The notes below the pieces were generated by a model. The model was given only the letters and a program-made list of their open reading frames with translations, searched no databases and had not been told where the DNA came from. Of a stretch of DNA of 64,000 nucleotides, positions 1 through 8,630 are shown in pieces. Positions within the stretch are counted from its first letter, which is position 1, and the number at the start of each line of letters is the position of its first letter. Made by a program: the position numbers and the translations under genes. The stretch is taken from contig NZ_JAKWJS010000001.1 in NCBI RefSeq assembly GCF_022761115.1, positions 558,001 through 622,000 of the forward strand, given 5' to 3'. This DNA comes from Dyella sp. RRB7 (GTDB lineage Bacteria > Pseudomonadota > Gammaproteobacteria > Xanthomonadales > Rhodanobacteraceae).

Positions 1-857
<857 letters not shown>

Positions 858-877
858 GAATCAATGTCCCGTAGGCT

Positions 878-2680
878 TCAATGGGCCGACATCAGGTATT
901 CGGCGATCGGCCCCAGCGCGAGCGCCGGGAGGAAGGTCAGCGCGCCCACCACGATCACCACGCAGGCCAGCAACGTGATGAACAGCGGCGTATGCGTAGG
1001 CAGCGTGCCGGCCGAGGGCGGCACGTGGCGCTTGGCGGCCAGCGAGCCGGCCATCGCCAGCATCGCGATCGCCAGCAGGAAGCGCGACCAGTACATGCAC
1101 ACCGCCAGCAGCACATTCCAGAACGGCGTGTTGGCCGACAGACCGCCAAACGCACTGCCGTTGTTGTTGGATGCGGACGAGACGGCGTAAAGCACTTCGC
1201 TGAAACCGTGCGCCCCGGGATTGGACACACCCGCCACACCTGCCGGCGAAATCACCGCAATGGCCGTGCAGATCACCACCAGCGCACAAGGCACCAGCAC
1301 GGCGAGGCTGGCCATCTTCATCTCATGCGCCTCGATCTTCTTGCCGAGGTACTCCGGCGTGCGCCCCACCATCAGGCCGGCGATGAACACCGCCACCACG
1401 GCGAAGGCGAGCATGCCGTACAAACCCGAACCGACGCCGCCGAAAACCACCTCGCCCAACTGGATCAGCCACATCGGCACCAGGCCGCCCAGTGGCGTCA
1501 GCGAGTCGTGCATGGCGTTCACCGCGCCGCACGAGGCCGCCGTGGTGATGGTGGCGAACAATCCACTCGCCGCGATGCCGAAGCGGGTTTCCTTGCCCTC
1601 CATGTTGCCGCCGGCCTGCAGTGCCGAGGCCGTCTGATCCACCGCTAGGCCATGCAACGCCGGGTTGCCGCCCTGTTCGGCGCCAATGGCGCAGTAGGCC
1701 AGCGGTACAAAAATCAGCAGCATGGTGGCGAGGATCGCCCACCCTTGCCGTCGGTCACCCACCATGCTGCCAAAGGTGTAGCAGAGCCCGCCGGGAATCA
1801 GGAAGATCGCCAGCATCTCGATGAAATTGCTGAAAGGCGTCGGGTTCTCGTAGGGGTGCGCGGAGTTCGCGTTGAAGAAGCCGCCACCATTGGTCCCCAG
1901 CTGCTTGATCGCGATCTGCGAGGCGGCCGGACCCATCGGCAAGGTCTGCGTGGTCACCTTCGACTCCTGCGTGACGTCGTTGCCCGCCGCATCCTTGAGC
2001 GGATTGCCGGCAGCGTCCTTCACCGTTTCGGTCATGCGGGTGACCTGCGCCACCGGCACATCCACATACGACTTGAAGTTCTGCACCACGCCCTGCGAGG
2101 TCAGCAACAACGCCATCACCAACGAGAACGGCACCAGCACGTACAGCGTGCCGCGCGTCATATCGACCCAGAAGTTGCCGATGCTGTCGGCGCTGCGGCG
2201 CGTGAAGCCGCGCACCACCGCCACCAGCACGGCCATACCCGTGGCGGCTGACAGGAAGTTCTGCACCGCCAGGCCCATCATCTGGGTCAGGTAGCTCATG
2301 GTGCTTTCGCCGCCATAGCCCTGCCAGTTGGTATTGGTGATGAAGCTGATGGCGGTGTTGATGGCCGAATCGGGCGTCACCGCGCCGAAGTGCTGCGGGT
2401 TGAGCGGCAGCCACTGCTGCAAGCGCTGCAAGGCATACACCGCCAGCATGCCGGCCATGTTGAACACCAGCATGGCGATGGCGTAGCGACGCCAGCCCAT
2501 CTGCTCATCCGCACGCACGCCGGCAAGGCGGTAAAGCAAGCGCTCCACGCCACCGCCCAACCGCGTCACGCGATTGGGGGTATCGGCAAAGACCAATGCC
2601 ATATAGCTGCCCACCGGCTTGACCAGCACCAACAGCACAGCCAGATAGAGCACAACCTGGAAGAAATCGTAGGTGGTCAT
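878..2680 (-). CDS. kdpA: Potassium-transporting ATPase subunit A
   Basis: 600 aa, the K+-selective channel-like subunit of KdpFABC. The four-fold pore repeat is recognisable: TNTNWQGYGGEST near residue 115, GTNGGGFFNANSAHPYENP near 265, TAASCGAVNAMHDSLTPLGG near 380, and SSASNNNGSAFGGLS near 505, each carrying the G-containing selectivity loop. Hydrophobic segments run throughout, as expected for about ten helices. Length matches the family (about 560-600). The ATG overlaps the kdpF stop as ATGA, so the two are translationally coupled. Expression is probably induced by K+ limitation through KdpDE, whose genes are not in view. Confidence 0.97.
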   Translation of the reverse strand: MTTYDFFQVVLYLAVLLVLVKPVGSYMALVFADTPNRVTRLGGGVERLLYRLAGVRADEQMGWRRYAIAMLVFNMAGMLAVYALQRLQQWLPLNPQHFGAVTPDSAINTAISFITNTNWQGYGGESTMSYLTQMMGLAVQNFLSAATGMAVLVAVVRGFTRRSADSIGNFWVDMTRGTLYVLVPFSLVMALLLTSQGVVQNFKSYVDVPVAQVTRMTETVKDAAGNPLKDAAGNDVTQESKVTTQTLPMGPAASQIAIKQLGTNGGGFFNANSAHPYENPTPFSNFIEMLAIFLIPGGLCYTFGSMVGDRRQGWAILATMLLIFVPLAYCAIGAEQGGNPALHGLAVDQTASALQAGGNMEGKETRFGIAASGLFATITTAASCGAVNAMHDSLTPLGGLVPMWLIQLGEVVFGGVGSGLYGMLAFAVVAVFIAGLMVGRTPEYLGKKIEAHEMKMASLAVLVPCALVVICTAIAVISPAGVAGVSNPGAHGFSEVLYAVSSASNNNGSAFGGLSANTPFWNVLLAVCMYWSRFLLAIAMLAMAGSLAAKRHVPPSAGTLPTHTPLFITLLACVVIVVGALTFLPALALGPIAEYLMSAH

Positions 2681-2769
2681 TCAAACCACTCCGGCTTGAG
2701 CAGGGCCACGCACAGGTAGCCCGTCAAGGCCACCGCGATAACGGCAGCCACGATATAGATGACATTCAT
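2677..2769 (-). CDS. kdpF: KdpF small membrane subunit (30 aa)
   Basis: Thirty-residue single-span peptide beginning MNVIYIVAAVIAVALTGYL and ending LLKPEWFE. The LxKPE/E-rich end after one hydrophobic helix is the KdpF signature; the family peptide stabilises the KdpABC complex and contacts KdpA. The start has a good Shine-Dalgarno (GGGAGA about 9 nt upstream), and the stop overlaps the kdpA ATG by 4 nt. Easily missed by gene callers because of its size. Confidence 0.9.
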   Translation of the reverse strand: MNVIYIVAAVIAVALTGYLCVALLKPEWFE

Positions 2770-2835
2770 GAGTGGATCTCCCGCAGAGCAACGCGAGCCA
2801 AGGGAAAGCCGCCGCCGGCAGGCGACGGCGGGCAA

Positions 2836-2928
2836 TCAGGGACGTCGGCCCAGGCGGTCGCAGATCATCAGAAAGCCGAGCGATGCCGCGAACAGCACGA
2901 ACGAAAACAGCAGGTAGATGACATCCAT
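2836..2928 (-). CDS. Unnamed 30-aa single-span peptide at head of kdp operon
   Basis: An ORF for a peptide beginning MDVIYLLFSFVLFAASLGFL and ending MICDRLGRRP: one hydrophobic helix (about residues 3-22), then a cytosolic C-x-R-L tail with several arginines. It sits 66 bp upstream of kdpF on the same strand. Small peptides with one helix and a terminal 'CDRL' tail recur at the head of kdp operons in other bacteria as far as I recall, which argues for a real gene. Its Shine-Dalgarno is weak (GAGT). No experimental function is known to me. It is not KdpF itself, which is identified separately downstream. Confidence 0.7.
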   Translation of the reverse strand: MDVIYLLFSFVLFAASLGFLMICDRLGRRP

Positions 2929-3075
2929 GGGGGTCCGACTCACCGTGTCAGTTAACGGTGCAAATTGTCGTAACCGGCGCATAAGAAAGGGGTAGCGAAT
3001 CCCCTGCGGGGCGTATAGAAGCCGTAAATTTTTGCCGAGCCCACCCCGCTCCCCACGGGGAAAGAAAGTCGGGGC

Positions 3076-4044
3076 TTAGACCGTCGAGGCCTCGACTTCC
3101 ACCACCACCGGCAGCTGGTCCACCGGATATCCCGCCGCATACCAGGCGTCCAACCCGCCCAGCAACGGGCGCACGCGCTTATAGCCACGCGCCATCAACG
3201 CCTTGGCCACCAGCGCGGCGGAAGCCTCGTTGGGACAGGTGCAATAGATCACCAGTTCACTCTCGATCGGCACTTCGCCCACGATGCGGTCGACGCTGTT
3301 TACATCAGCCAGCAGTGCACCCGGGATCACCCGGGCATCCATCATCCGGGCCGCCTCTGAACGCACATCGATGATGGCCGGCATCTTCCCGGCCACGATG
3401 GCGGCATTGAGTTCCTGCACGGTGATGCGCGCCATGCGCAACGTGCGCAACAAGCGGTGACGCTGCCACCACTTGGCCACGATATAAAGCGCCAGCAAAC
3501 CGCAGAGCAGCATCAGCGCGACACTGCCCGCGCTGGCCAGCGCGTCGAGCACATAGTCGATCTGGTTGGCGAACACATAGCCCAGGCACACGGCCACGCC
3601 TACCCAGAGCAAGGAACCCAGGCCGTCGAACAAGGCAAACGGCCCCGGTCGCAACCCCATCGCGCCGACCAGCGGGGGTGCCACGGTGGACAAGCCCGGC
3701 ACGAACTTGGCCAGCAGCAGCACGCCGCCACGCCAGCGCTGGAAATGCAGCTCCGACTGCTTGACGCAGGAATCGGGTGAAAGGGATATGCGGCACAGCG
3801 TGCGCATCACGCCGCCGCCAAAGCGTCGTCCCGCCGCATACCAGGCGAAATCGGCGAGCAGGCAGGCCACCACGGCCACCAACAGTACGCCGGCGAGTGG
3901 CAACCGGTCGGCTGCCGCCAGCGCGCCGGCCACGATCATGGTGGGCACGGCCGGCACCGGCGCGCCCGCCTGCTCGACCAGCACATTGATGAAGACCAGC
4001 AACAAGCCGTATTGCGCAATCAGCTCGACAATGTGATGAGCCAT
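3076..4044 (-). CDS. DedA-family membrane protein fused to a C-terminal rhodanese domain
   Basis: 322 aa. Residues about 1-195 form a DedA/VTT (SNARE-associated) integral membrane domain with the family's AGAPVPAVPTMIVAGALAA re-entrant region, the DFAWYAAGRRFG stretch and FVPGLSTVAPPLVGAMGL (conserved F-x-P-G-x-R/S region). Residues about 205-315 are a rhodanese-like domain: IDVRSEAARMMDARVIPGAL, then active-site loop YCTCPNEAS around Cys268, then LLGGLDAWYAAGYPV. DedA proteins are implicated in lipid (undecaprenyl-phosphate/phospholipid) translocation and envelope homeostasis; the rhodanese part suggests a persulfide or thiol-linked role on the cytosolic side. The substrate is unknown. The gene precedes the kdp operon in the same direction, separated by about 147 bp. 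Confidence 0.9.
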   Translation of the reverse strand: MAHHIVELIAQYGLLLVFINVLVEQAGAPVPAVPTMIVAGALAAADRLPLAGVLLVAVVACLLADFAWYAAGRRFGGGVMRTLCRISLSPDSCVKQSELHFQRWRGGVLLLAKFVPGLSTVAPPLVGAMGLRPGPFALFDGLGSLLWVGVAVCLGYVFANQIDYVLDALASAGSVALMLLCGLLALYIVAKWWQRHRLLRTLRMARITVQELNAAIVAGKMPAIIDVRSEAARMMDARVIPGALLADVNSVDRIVGEVPIESELVIYCTCPNEASAALVAKALMARGYKRVRPLLGGLDAWYAAGYPVDQLPVVVEVEASTV

Positions 4045-4155
4045 GGACAGTCACCTCGCCCGATCGGGAAGTCGGCCAGCGTCAAGCGCGCCGCCAAGAT
4101 CATTGGGGCGGGCGAGGCAAAACGCAATGAATTTCGGGCGCCCGCGGGCGTCGTT

Positions 4156-5373
4156 TCAGGCGCCCGACGAGGCTTCCAGCGCGGCGGTCGCGACAGCCCT
4201 GCCGGCGATATGGCGCGCGCCCAGCAGCACCAGCGGCAACCAGAGCAGCGTCAGTGCGGCGGCGCAAAGAAACACCCCCTCCGTCCCGAGACGGCCCAGC
4301 GCCACGCCGCCGAGTGCACCACCCACGAAGGCGCCGAGGAACTGGCTGGTGGAATACGCCCCCATCGCCGCACCACGCAACGGCGCGGGCGCCAGCTGGG
4401 AAACCAGGCTGGGCAGCGCCGCTTCCAGCAGGTTGAAGGCGGAAAAGAACACCGTGGCAGCCACGCCAAGCAACGCCAGATGTTCGCCGGACAGGCCAAA
4501 CCCGAGCAAACCCAGCCCGATGGCCACCACGCACACCGCCACGATACGCAGGCTCTGCGCCACATCGCGCATGCGGTGCAGGCAGGCGCCCATGACAAAT
4601 GCCGCGATCACCATCACCGGCAGATACAACTCCCAGTGCCGGTTGACCGGCAGGTGCAGGCGGTCGGCCAGCAGCAGCGGCAGGCCCACGAAGCTGGCCG
4701 TGAGCAGCAGATGAAGAAAGAACACCGAGCCATTGAGCACCAGCATGCGTCCGTCGCCCAGCATGGCCAATACGCTACCGAATGCCGCCGACGCCGGCGC
4801 CTTCTGCCGTTCCGGTGTCGGCACGATCAGCCACAGCAATACGAGCGCCGCCAGGGCCAGCAGCGAGGTGGCGCCAAACAGGCCGGACAGGCCATCCACC
4901 GCCTCCAGCGGCGGCCCCAGGATCAACGCCAGCAGGAAGGCCACGCCAATGGACACGCCGATGATGCCCATCACCTTGCTGCGGTTTTCCTCGCGCGTGA
5001 GGTCCGCCGCCAGCGCGGTGCCGGCGCCCGCCACCGCGCCCATGCCCTGCAGCGCGCGCCCGATCACGATGCCCAGCAGGCTGTGTGAGCTGGCCGCCAG
5101 CAGGCCACCGGCGGCAAACACCAGCAGGCCCAGGGTAATCGCCGGCTTGCGCCCGATACGATCGGACAGCAGCCCCAATGGGATCTGCAGCAACACCTGG
5201 CCCAGCCCATACACGCCCAGGGCCAGCCCGGTCAGCAGCGGGGTCGCGTCCGGCATCTGCTTCGCATAGAGCGAAAACACCGGCATGATCAGGAAAAGAC
5301 CAAACAATCGCAGGCTGATGACACAAGCGAGAGTGAGCGCACTGCGTCGTTCGAGTGGGGAGAGTTTGCTCAC
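4156..5373 (-). CDS. MFS transporter, YajR/drug-efflux-like
   Basis: Inner-membrane major facilitator with 12 predicted helices. Motif A is clear between helices 2 and 3 (GLLSDRIGRKPAITLG), and the helix-5 antiporter-like region GMGAVAGAGTALAADLTREENRSK supports a proton-coupled exporter. I chose the GTG at 5373 (protein starts MSKLSPLERRSALTL, 405 aa) over an upstream ATG that would add a hydrophilic leader crossing an inverted repeat; neither has a strong Shine-Dalgarno. It resembles YajR but lacks the C-terminal cytosolic domain of E. coli YajR. Divergent from ispB. Substrate unknown. Confidence 0.85.
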   Translation of the reverse strand: MSKLSPLERRSALTLACVISLRLFGLFLIMPVFSLYAKQMPDATPLLTGLALGVYGLGQVLLQIPLGLLSDRIGRKPAITLGLLVFAAGGLLAASSHSLLGIVIGRALQGMGAVAGAGTALAADLTREENRSKVMGIIGVSIGVAFLLALILGPPLEAVDGLSGLFGATSLLALAALVLLWLIVPTPERQKAPASAAFGSVLAMLGDGRMLVLNGSVFFLHLLLTASFVGLPLLLADRLHLPVNRHWELYLPVMVIAAFVMGACLHRMRDVAQSLRIVAVCVVAIGLGLLGFGLSGEHLALLGVAATVFFSAFNLLEAALPSLVSQLAPAPLRGAAMGAYSTSQFLGAFVGGALGGVALGRLGTEGVFLCAAALTLLWLPLVLLGARHIAGRAVATAALEASSGA

Positions 5374-5417
5374 CGAAAGAATCTTGTCATGATGGTCCGT
5401 GCGGTCATTATACGTTT

Positions 5418-5443
5418 GGGGCCACAAATCGAACTGTGGCCCC
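5418..5443. repeat. Perfect 9-bp inverted repeat between divergent MFS and ispB genes
   Basis: GGGGCCACA (5418-5426) and TGTGGCCCC (5435-5443) flank an 8-nt spacer. The arms lie between two divergent starts (5373 leftwards, 5510 rightwards), and no T-run follows, so a terminator is unlikely. An operator for a dimeric regulator is a better reading, but I cannot name the regulator. Confidence 0.6.
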
Positions 5444-5452
5444 GTGTCGCGG

Positions 5453-5482
5453 TGCGTTCTTGCGCTTTTATCTCTTTATAAT
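5453..5482 (+). promoter_or_regulatory. Candidate ispB promoter
   Basis: A consensus -10 hexamer TATAAT at 5477-5482 lies 27 bp before the ispB ATG. The -35 about 17-18 bp upstream is poor (TGCGTT at 5453-5458), so this may depend on an activator or be an extended promoter. It starts 9 bp after the 5418-5443 inverted repeat, which would place a bound protein beside the -35. Confidence 0.5.
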
Positions 5483-5509
5483 CGTCCCATACGACGCCGC
5501 GACCAGCTC

Positions 5510-6511
5510 ATGACCACGACTCACGCCGACACCAGCCGTTCCGCCGACTTCGCTGCCGTACGAGGGCTTGCCGCCGGGGACATGCAGCGTGTCGACGCCC
5601 TGATCCGGGCCCGCCTGTCCTCCGACGTGGTGCTGATCAACCAGATCGCCGACCATATCATTGCCGGCGGCGGCAAGCGCCTGCGGCCCATGCTGCACGT
5701 ACTGGCGGCCGGTGCCGCCGGCTATCGCGGCGACCAGCACATCAAGCTGGCGACGGTGATCGAGTTCATCCACACCTCCACCCTGCTGCACGACGACGTG
5801 GTGGACGAGTCGGACCTGCGCCGCGGCCGCAAGACCGCCAACGCGCTGTGGGGCAACGCGGCCAGCGTGCTGGTGGGCGACTTCCTGTACTCGCGCTCGT
5901 TCCAGATGATGGTCGAGCTGGACGACATGCGCATCATGCGCATCCTGGCCAACACCACCAACACCATTGCCGAAGGCGAGGTGCTGCAGCTGCTGAACAT
6001 CGGCAACGCCGACGTGGACGAGACGGCCTACCTGGCGGTCATCGAGCGCAAGACCGCCGTGCTGTTTGCCGCCGCCACCGAGCTGGGCGGCCTGCTGGGC
6101 GGCCTGCCCGACGATCAGGTCGCCGCGCTGCGCCGCTACGGCATGGAACTGGGCTACGCCTTCCAGATCGCCGACGACCTGCTCGACTACGTGTCCGACG
6201 CCGGCACCCTGGGCAAGAACATCGGCGACGACCTGGCCGAAGGCAAACCCACCCTGCCACTGATCTATGCGCTGCAGAAAGCCGATGCCGAACAGCGCCG
6301 CTCCCTGCGCCACGCCATCGAGCACGGCGGGCTGGATTCGCTGGACCACATCATCGCCTCCATCCGCGACTCCGGCGCGCTTGAGCGCACGCACAAACGC
6401 GCCGTGCTTCACGCCGATGCCGCCCGCAACGCGCTGCGCGCCCTGCCCGATTCGCCCTGGCGCGACGCCATGGCGACGCTGGCGGATTATTCGGTGCAGC
6501 GCAGTTTCTAA
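5510..6511 (+). CDS. ispB: Octaprenyl (polyprenyl) diphosphate synthase
   Basis: 333 aa from the ATG at 5510 (an in-frame upstream extension exists but lies across the promoter). Elongates farnesyl diphosphate with IPP to make the side chain of ubiquinone. Both aspartate-rich motifs are present: HDDVVDE at 94-100 and QIADDLLDY near 220, plus GGGKRLRP at 53-60 for substrate binding. The chain length is presumed C40 by homology and organism type; residues before the first DDxxD control it. Functionally linked to the ubiH and ubiI-type genes 1-4 kb away. It is transcribed towards the convergent dienelactone-hydrolase gene across a REP-like pair. Confidence 0.95.
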   Translation: MTTTHADTSRSADFAAVRGLAAGDMQRVDALIRARLSSDVVLINQIADHIIAGGGKRLRPMLHVLAAGAAGYRGDQHIKLATVIEFIHTSTLLHDDVVDESDLRRGRKTANALWGNAASVLVGDFLYSRSFQMMVELDDMRIMRILANTTNTIAEGEVLQLLNIGNADVDETAYLAVIERKTAVLFAAATELGGLLGGLPDDQVAALRRYGMELGYAFQIADDLLDYVSDAGTLGKNIGDDLAEGKPTLPLIYALQKADAEQRRSLRHAIEHGGLDSLDHIIASIRDSGALERTHKRAVLHADAARNALRALPDSPWRDAMATLADYSVQRSF

Positions 6512-6513
6512 GG

Positions 6514-6570
6514 CTGGTCGCGCACAGGGTGCGCTGCTGCAAGAACGGGACCCAATGCGCGACCAACCTG
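6514..6570. repeat. REP-like inverted pair in ispB 3' region
   Basis: GGTCGCGCA (6516-6524) and TGCGCGACC (6556-6564) are perfect inverted ends. Each continues into related sequence (GGTCGCGCACAGGGTGCGCT on one strand, GGTCGCGCATTGGGTCCCGT on the other). It matches a second copy at 41481-41513. The layout is that of a REP/BIME dimer: two imperfect copies head to head, between two convergent genes, where it could also act as a transcription end. Confidence 0.65.
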
Positions 6571-6579
6571 GCGAAAAAC

Positions 6580-7368
6580 CTACGGCGTACCGCTGAACGC
6601 CCCGTGCAACCAGTCGCGCATCAACCGATAGCTGCGCTGCGCCGCGCGCTCGTCATAGGCACAGCCTTGCTTGTGCTGGTCCGTCTCGGTAAAGCAATGC
6701 ACCGCATTGCCCAGCACCACGAACTGCCAGTCGGCCTTGCTGCCGCGCATCTCGTCCATGAACTTGTCGGCATCGGGCATGGTGCCCTTGTCGTCCGCGC
6801 CGTTCATCACCAGCACGCGCGCCTTGATCTGCGCGGCCAGTGATGGATCGTCCGTCTGCAGCCCGCCATGGAACGAGACCACGGCGGCGATATCCGCGCC
6901 GCTGCGCGCCAGATCGAGCACGGCCGAGCCGCCGAAGCAGAAGCCGATGGCGGCCAGCTTGCCCAGGTCGATCGGCGCATCCTTGGCCTGCGCCTTGAGC
7001 TGGTCCAGCGCGGTATTCACGCGCTTGCGCATCAGCGCGCGATCGCCATAGAGCGGCTTCACCGCCGCCATCGCCTGCTCGTCGCTGGTCGGGCGCACCT
7101 TCTCGCCGTACATGTCGGTGACGAGGATGACGTAGTCCTTGCCGGCGATACCCTCGGCCTTCTTCAAGGCGAGATCGTTGACGCCATACCAGTTGGGCAC
7201 CATCACCAGGCCCGGGCGCTTGGCGGCGACGGCATCGTCGTAGACCAGCACGCTATGAAACGTGGTGCCGTCCTGGGTCCACGCCACCGGCTTGTGCACC
7301 ATCTTGGCTTGCGCGGCGCAGGCCAGGCCGGACAGCAGCAACACACAACAAAGTCGGGCAATGCGCAT
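6580..7368 (-). CDS. Secreted dienelactone-hydrolase family protein
   Basis: 262 aa. Residues 1-22 look like a Sec signal peptide (LCCVLLLSGLACAAQA). The mature part is a DLH-type alpha/beta hydrolase with a Cys nucleophile in GFCFGGS (Cys144), acid in NGADDKG and histidine in GNAVHCFTE, so the Cys-Asp-His triad is intact. The start at 7368 has AAGGAG about 9 nt upstream; 14 further codons upstream are not needed. It follows the ubiI-like gene by 38 bp on the same strand. The substrate is unknown; export means it is probably not an aromatic-degradation enzyme in the usual sense. Confidence 0.88.
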   Translation of the reverse strand: MRIARLCCVLLLSGLACAAQAKMVHKPVAWTQDGTTFHSVLVYDDAVAAKRPGLVMVPNWYGVNDLALKKAEGIAGKDYVILVTDMYGEKVRPTSDEQAMAAVKPLYGDRALMRKRVNTALDQLKAQAKDAPIDLGKLAAIGFCFGGSAVLDLARSGADIAAVVSFHGGLQTDDPSLAAQIKARVLVMNGADDKGTMPDADKFMDEMRGSKADWQFVVLGNAVHCFTETDQHKQGCAYDERAAQRSYRLMRDWLHGAFSGTP

Positions 7369-7406
7369 AACTTCCACTCCTTGAGGGGATGACTGGAGAT
7401 GGGCGA

Positions 7407-8630
7407 TCAAAGACCGGCGGCGTGATCCGCCAGTCTGCGTTTGAGAGGAGACAACCGGTCGACCAGGCGCACGCCGAGGCCACGTGCCGCCACCAGCGGC
7501 GGCGCCCGCCAGCCATAGATACGCGCAAGCGTGTCAAAGCCCAGGGCGTCGATGGTGTCGGCGCTACGACGGCGACGCGCATAGCGACGCAATACATGGG
7601 CTGCGGCGATGTCATGGCCGGCATCGTGCGCCGCCACCAGGGAGTCGCGCAGCTCCACCACATCGCGCAGCCCCAGGTTCACGCCCTGCCCCGCCAGCGG
7701 ATGCACGGCATGCGCGGCATCGCCCAGCAACACGAAGCGCTCGGCCTGGTAGTGCTGCGCCAGTTGCAGCTTGAGGGGAAAGGCCGCGCGGGCGGTACTG
7801 CCGGTGATCCGCCCGAGCCGGAAGTCGCTGGCGACACCCAGGGCATCGAGGAAAGCCCGCTCGTCCAACGCCATGACGCGCTGTGCCTCCAACTCCGGCA
7901 GCGACCACACGATCGAACTGCGCCCATCCGCCAATGGCAACAGCGCCAGCGGACCGGTGTCGAGGAAACGCTGCCAGGCGGTGCCTTCGTGCGGTCGTTC
8001 GGTACTGACATGCGCCACCACGCCACGCTGGGCGTAATCGCGACCCCGCGTCCCGATGCCCGCCATGGTGCGCAACGGCGAACCCGCGCCATCGGCAGCC
8101 ACCAGCAAGCGCGCGGCCAAGGCATCGGTTTCGGCGCTGGCCAGCGCCAACTGCACCCGGTCGTCGTGCACTTCGTAGCCGCTGACCTGGGCGGGACAAA
8201 GCCGGCGCACGCCCGCAGCATCCAGCGCCTGCCACAGGCGCCACTGCACCAGCGAGTTCTCGACGATGTAGCCAAGCAGGTCGCGCCCCTCGCTCGCCGC
8301 ATCGAAATCGATGGCGGCGCCGGTGGCGGCATCCCATACGTGCATGCGGGCATAGGCGCTCGCACGCGAATCGCGTATGGACGTCCATACGCCCAAGTCG
8401 TGCAGCAGTGCGACCGACGATGGCGCCAACCCCACCACGCGCAGATCCACTTCGTCCTGCGGCGACCATGCGGCCGGCTCGCGCGCCTCCAGCAGCGCCG
8501 TGGCAAAGCCGGCACGCGCCAGCGCCAGCGCGGTCGCCGCCCCCACCATGCCGCCACCCACCACCGCCACGTCCCATGCAGGCCCGCGTCGGCGCGAGGA
8601 TTCGCTACGCATCCCCATCACCGTGCTCAT
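7407..8630 (-). CDS. FAD-dependent ubiquinone-biosynthesis hydroxylase, UbiI/UbiF type
   Basis: 407 aa flavoprotein monooxygenase. Dinucleotide-binding VAVVGGGMVGAATALALA lies near residue 20; the DG motif is LLVAADGAGSPLR; the second FAD motif is GDAAHAVHPLAGQGVNLGLR. The GDAAH form and 'ENSLVQWRLWQAL' fit the UbiI/VisC/UbiF branch rather than UbiH. These enzymes hydroxylate the ring of ubiquinone precursors at C5 (UbiI) or C6 (UbiF). Which position this one uses cannot be settled from sequence, because Xanthomonadales often use fewer or different hydroxylases, so I leave the symbol blank. Start ATG at 8630 overlaps the ubiH stop (ATGA). Confidence 0.9.
   Translation of the reverse strand: MSTVMGMRSESSRRRGPAWDVAVVGGGMVGAATALALARAGFATALLEAREPAAWSPQDEVDLRVVGLAPSSVALLHDLGVWTSIRDSRASAYARMHVWDAATGAAIDFDAASEGRDLLGYIVENSLVQWRLWQALDAAGVRRLCPAQVSGYEVHDDRVQLALASAETDALAARLLVAADGAGSPLRTMAGIGTRGRDYAQRGVVAHVSTERPHEGTAWQRFLDTGPLALLPLADGRSSIVWSLPELEAQRVMALDERAFLDALGVASDFRLGRITGSTARAAFPLKLQLAQHYQAERFVLLGDAAHAVHPLAGQGVNLGLRDVVELRDSLVAAHDAGHDIAAAHVLRRYARRRRSADTIDALGFDTLARIYGWRAPPLVAARGLGVRLVDRLSPLKRRLADHAAGL

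Noticed and set aside
4012-5088. 358-codon plus-strand ORF over the MFS gene
   Set aside because: Gln/His/Arg-rich antisense shadow; the MFS frame has 12 coherent helices and motif A.
5418-5443. Inverted repeat as a terminator of ispB or the MFS gene
   Set aside because: It lies between divergent starts and has no U-tract, so nothing upstream needs to end there.
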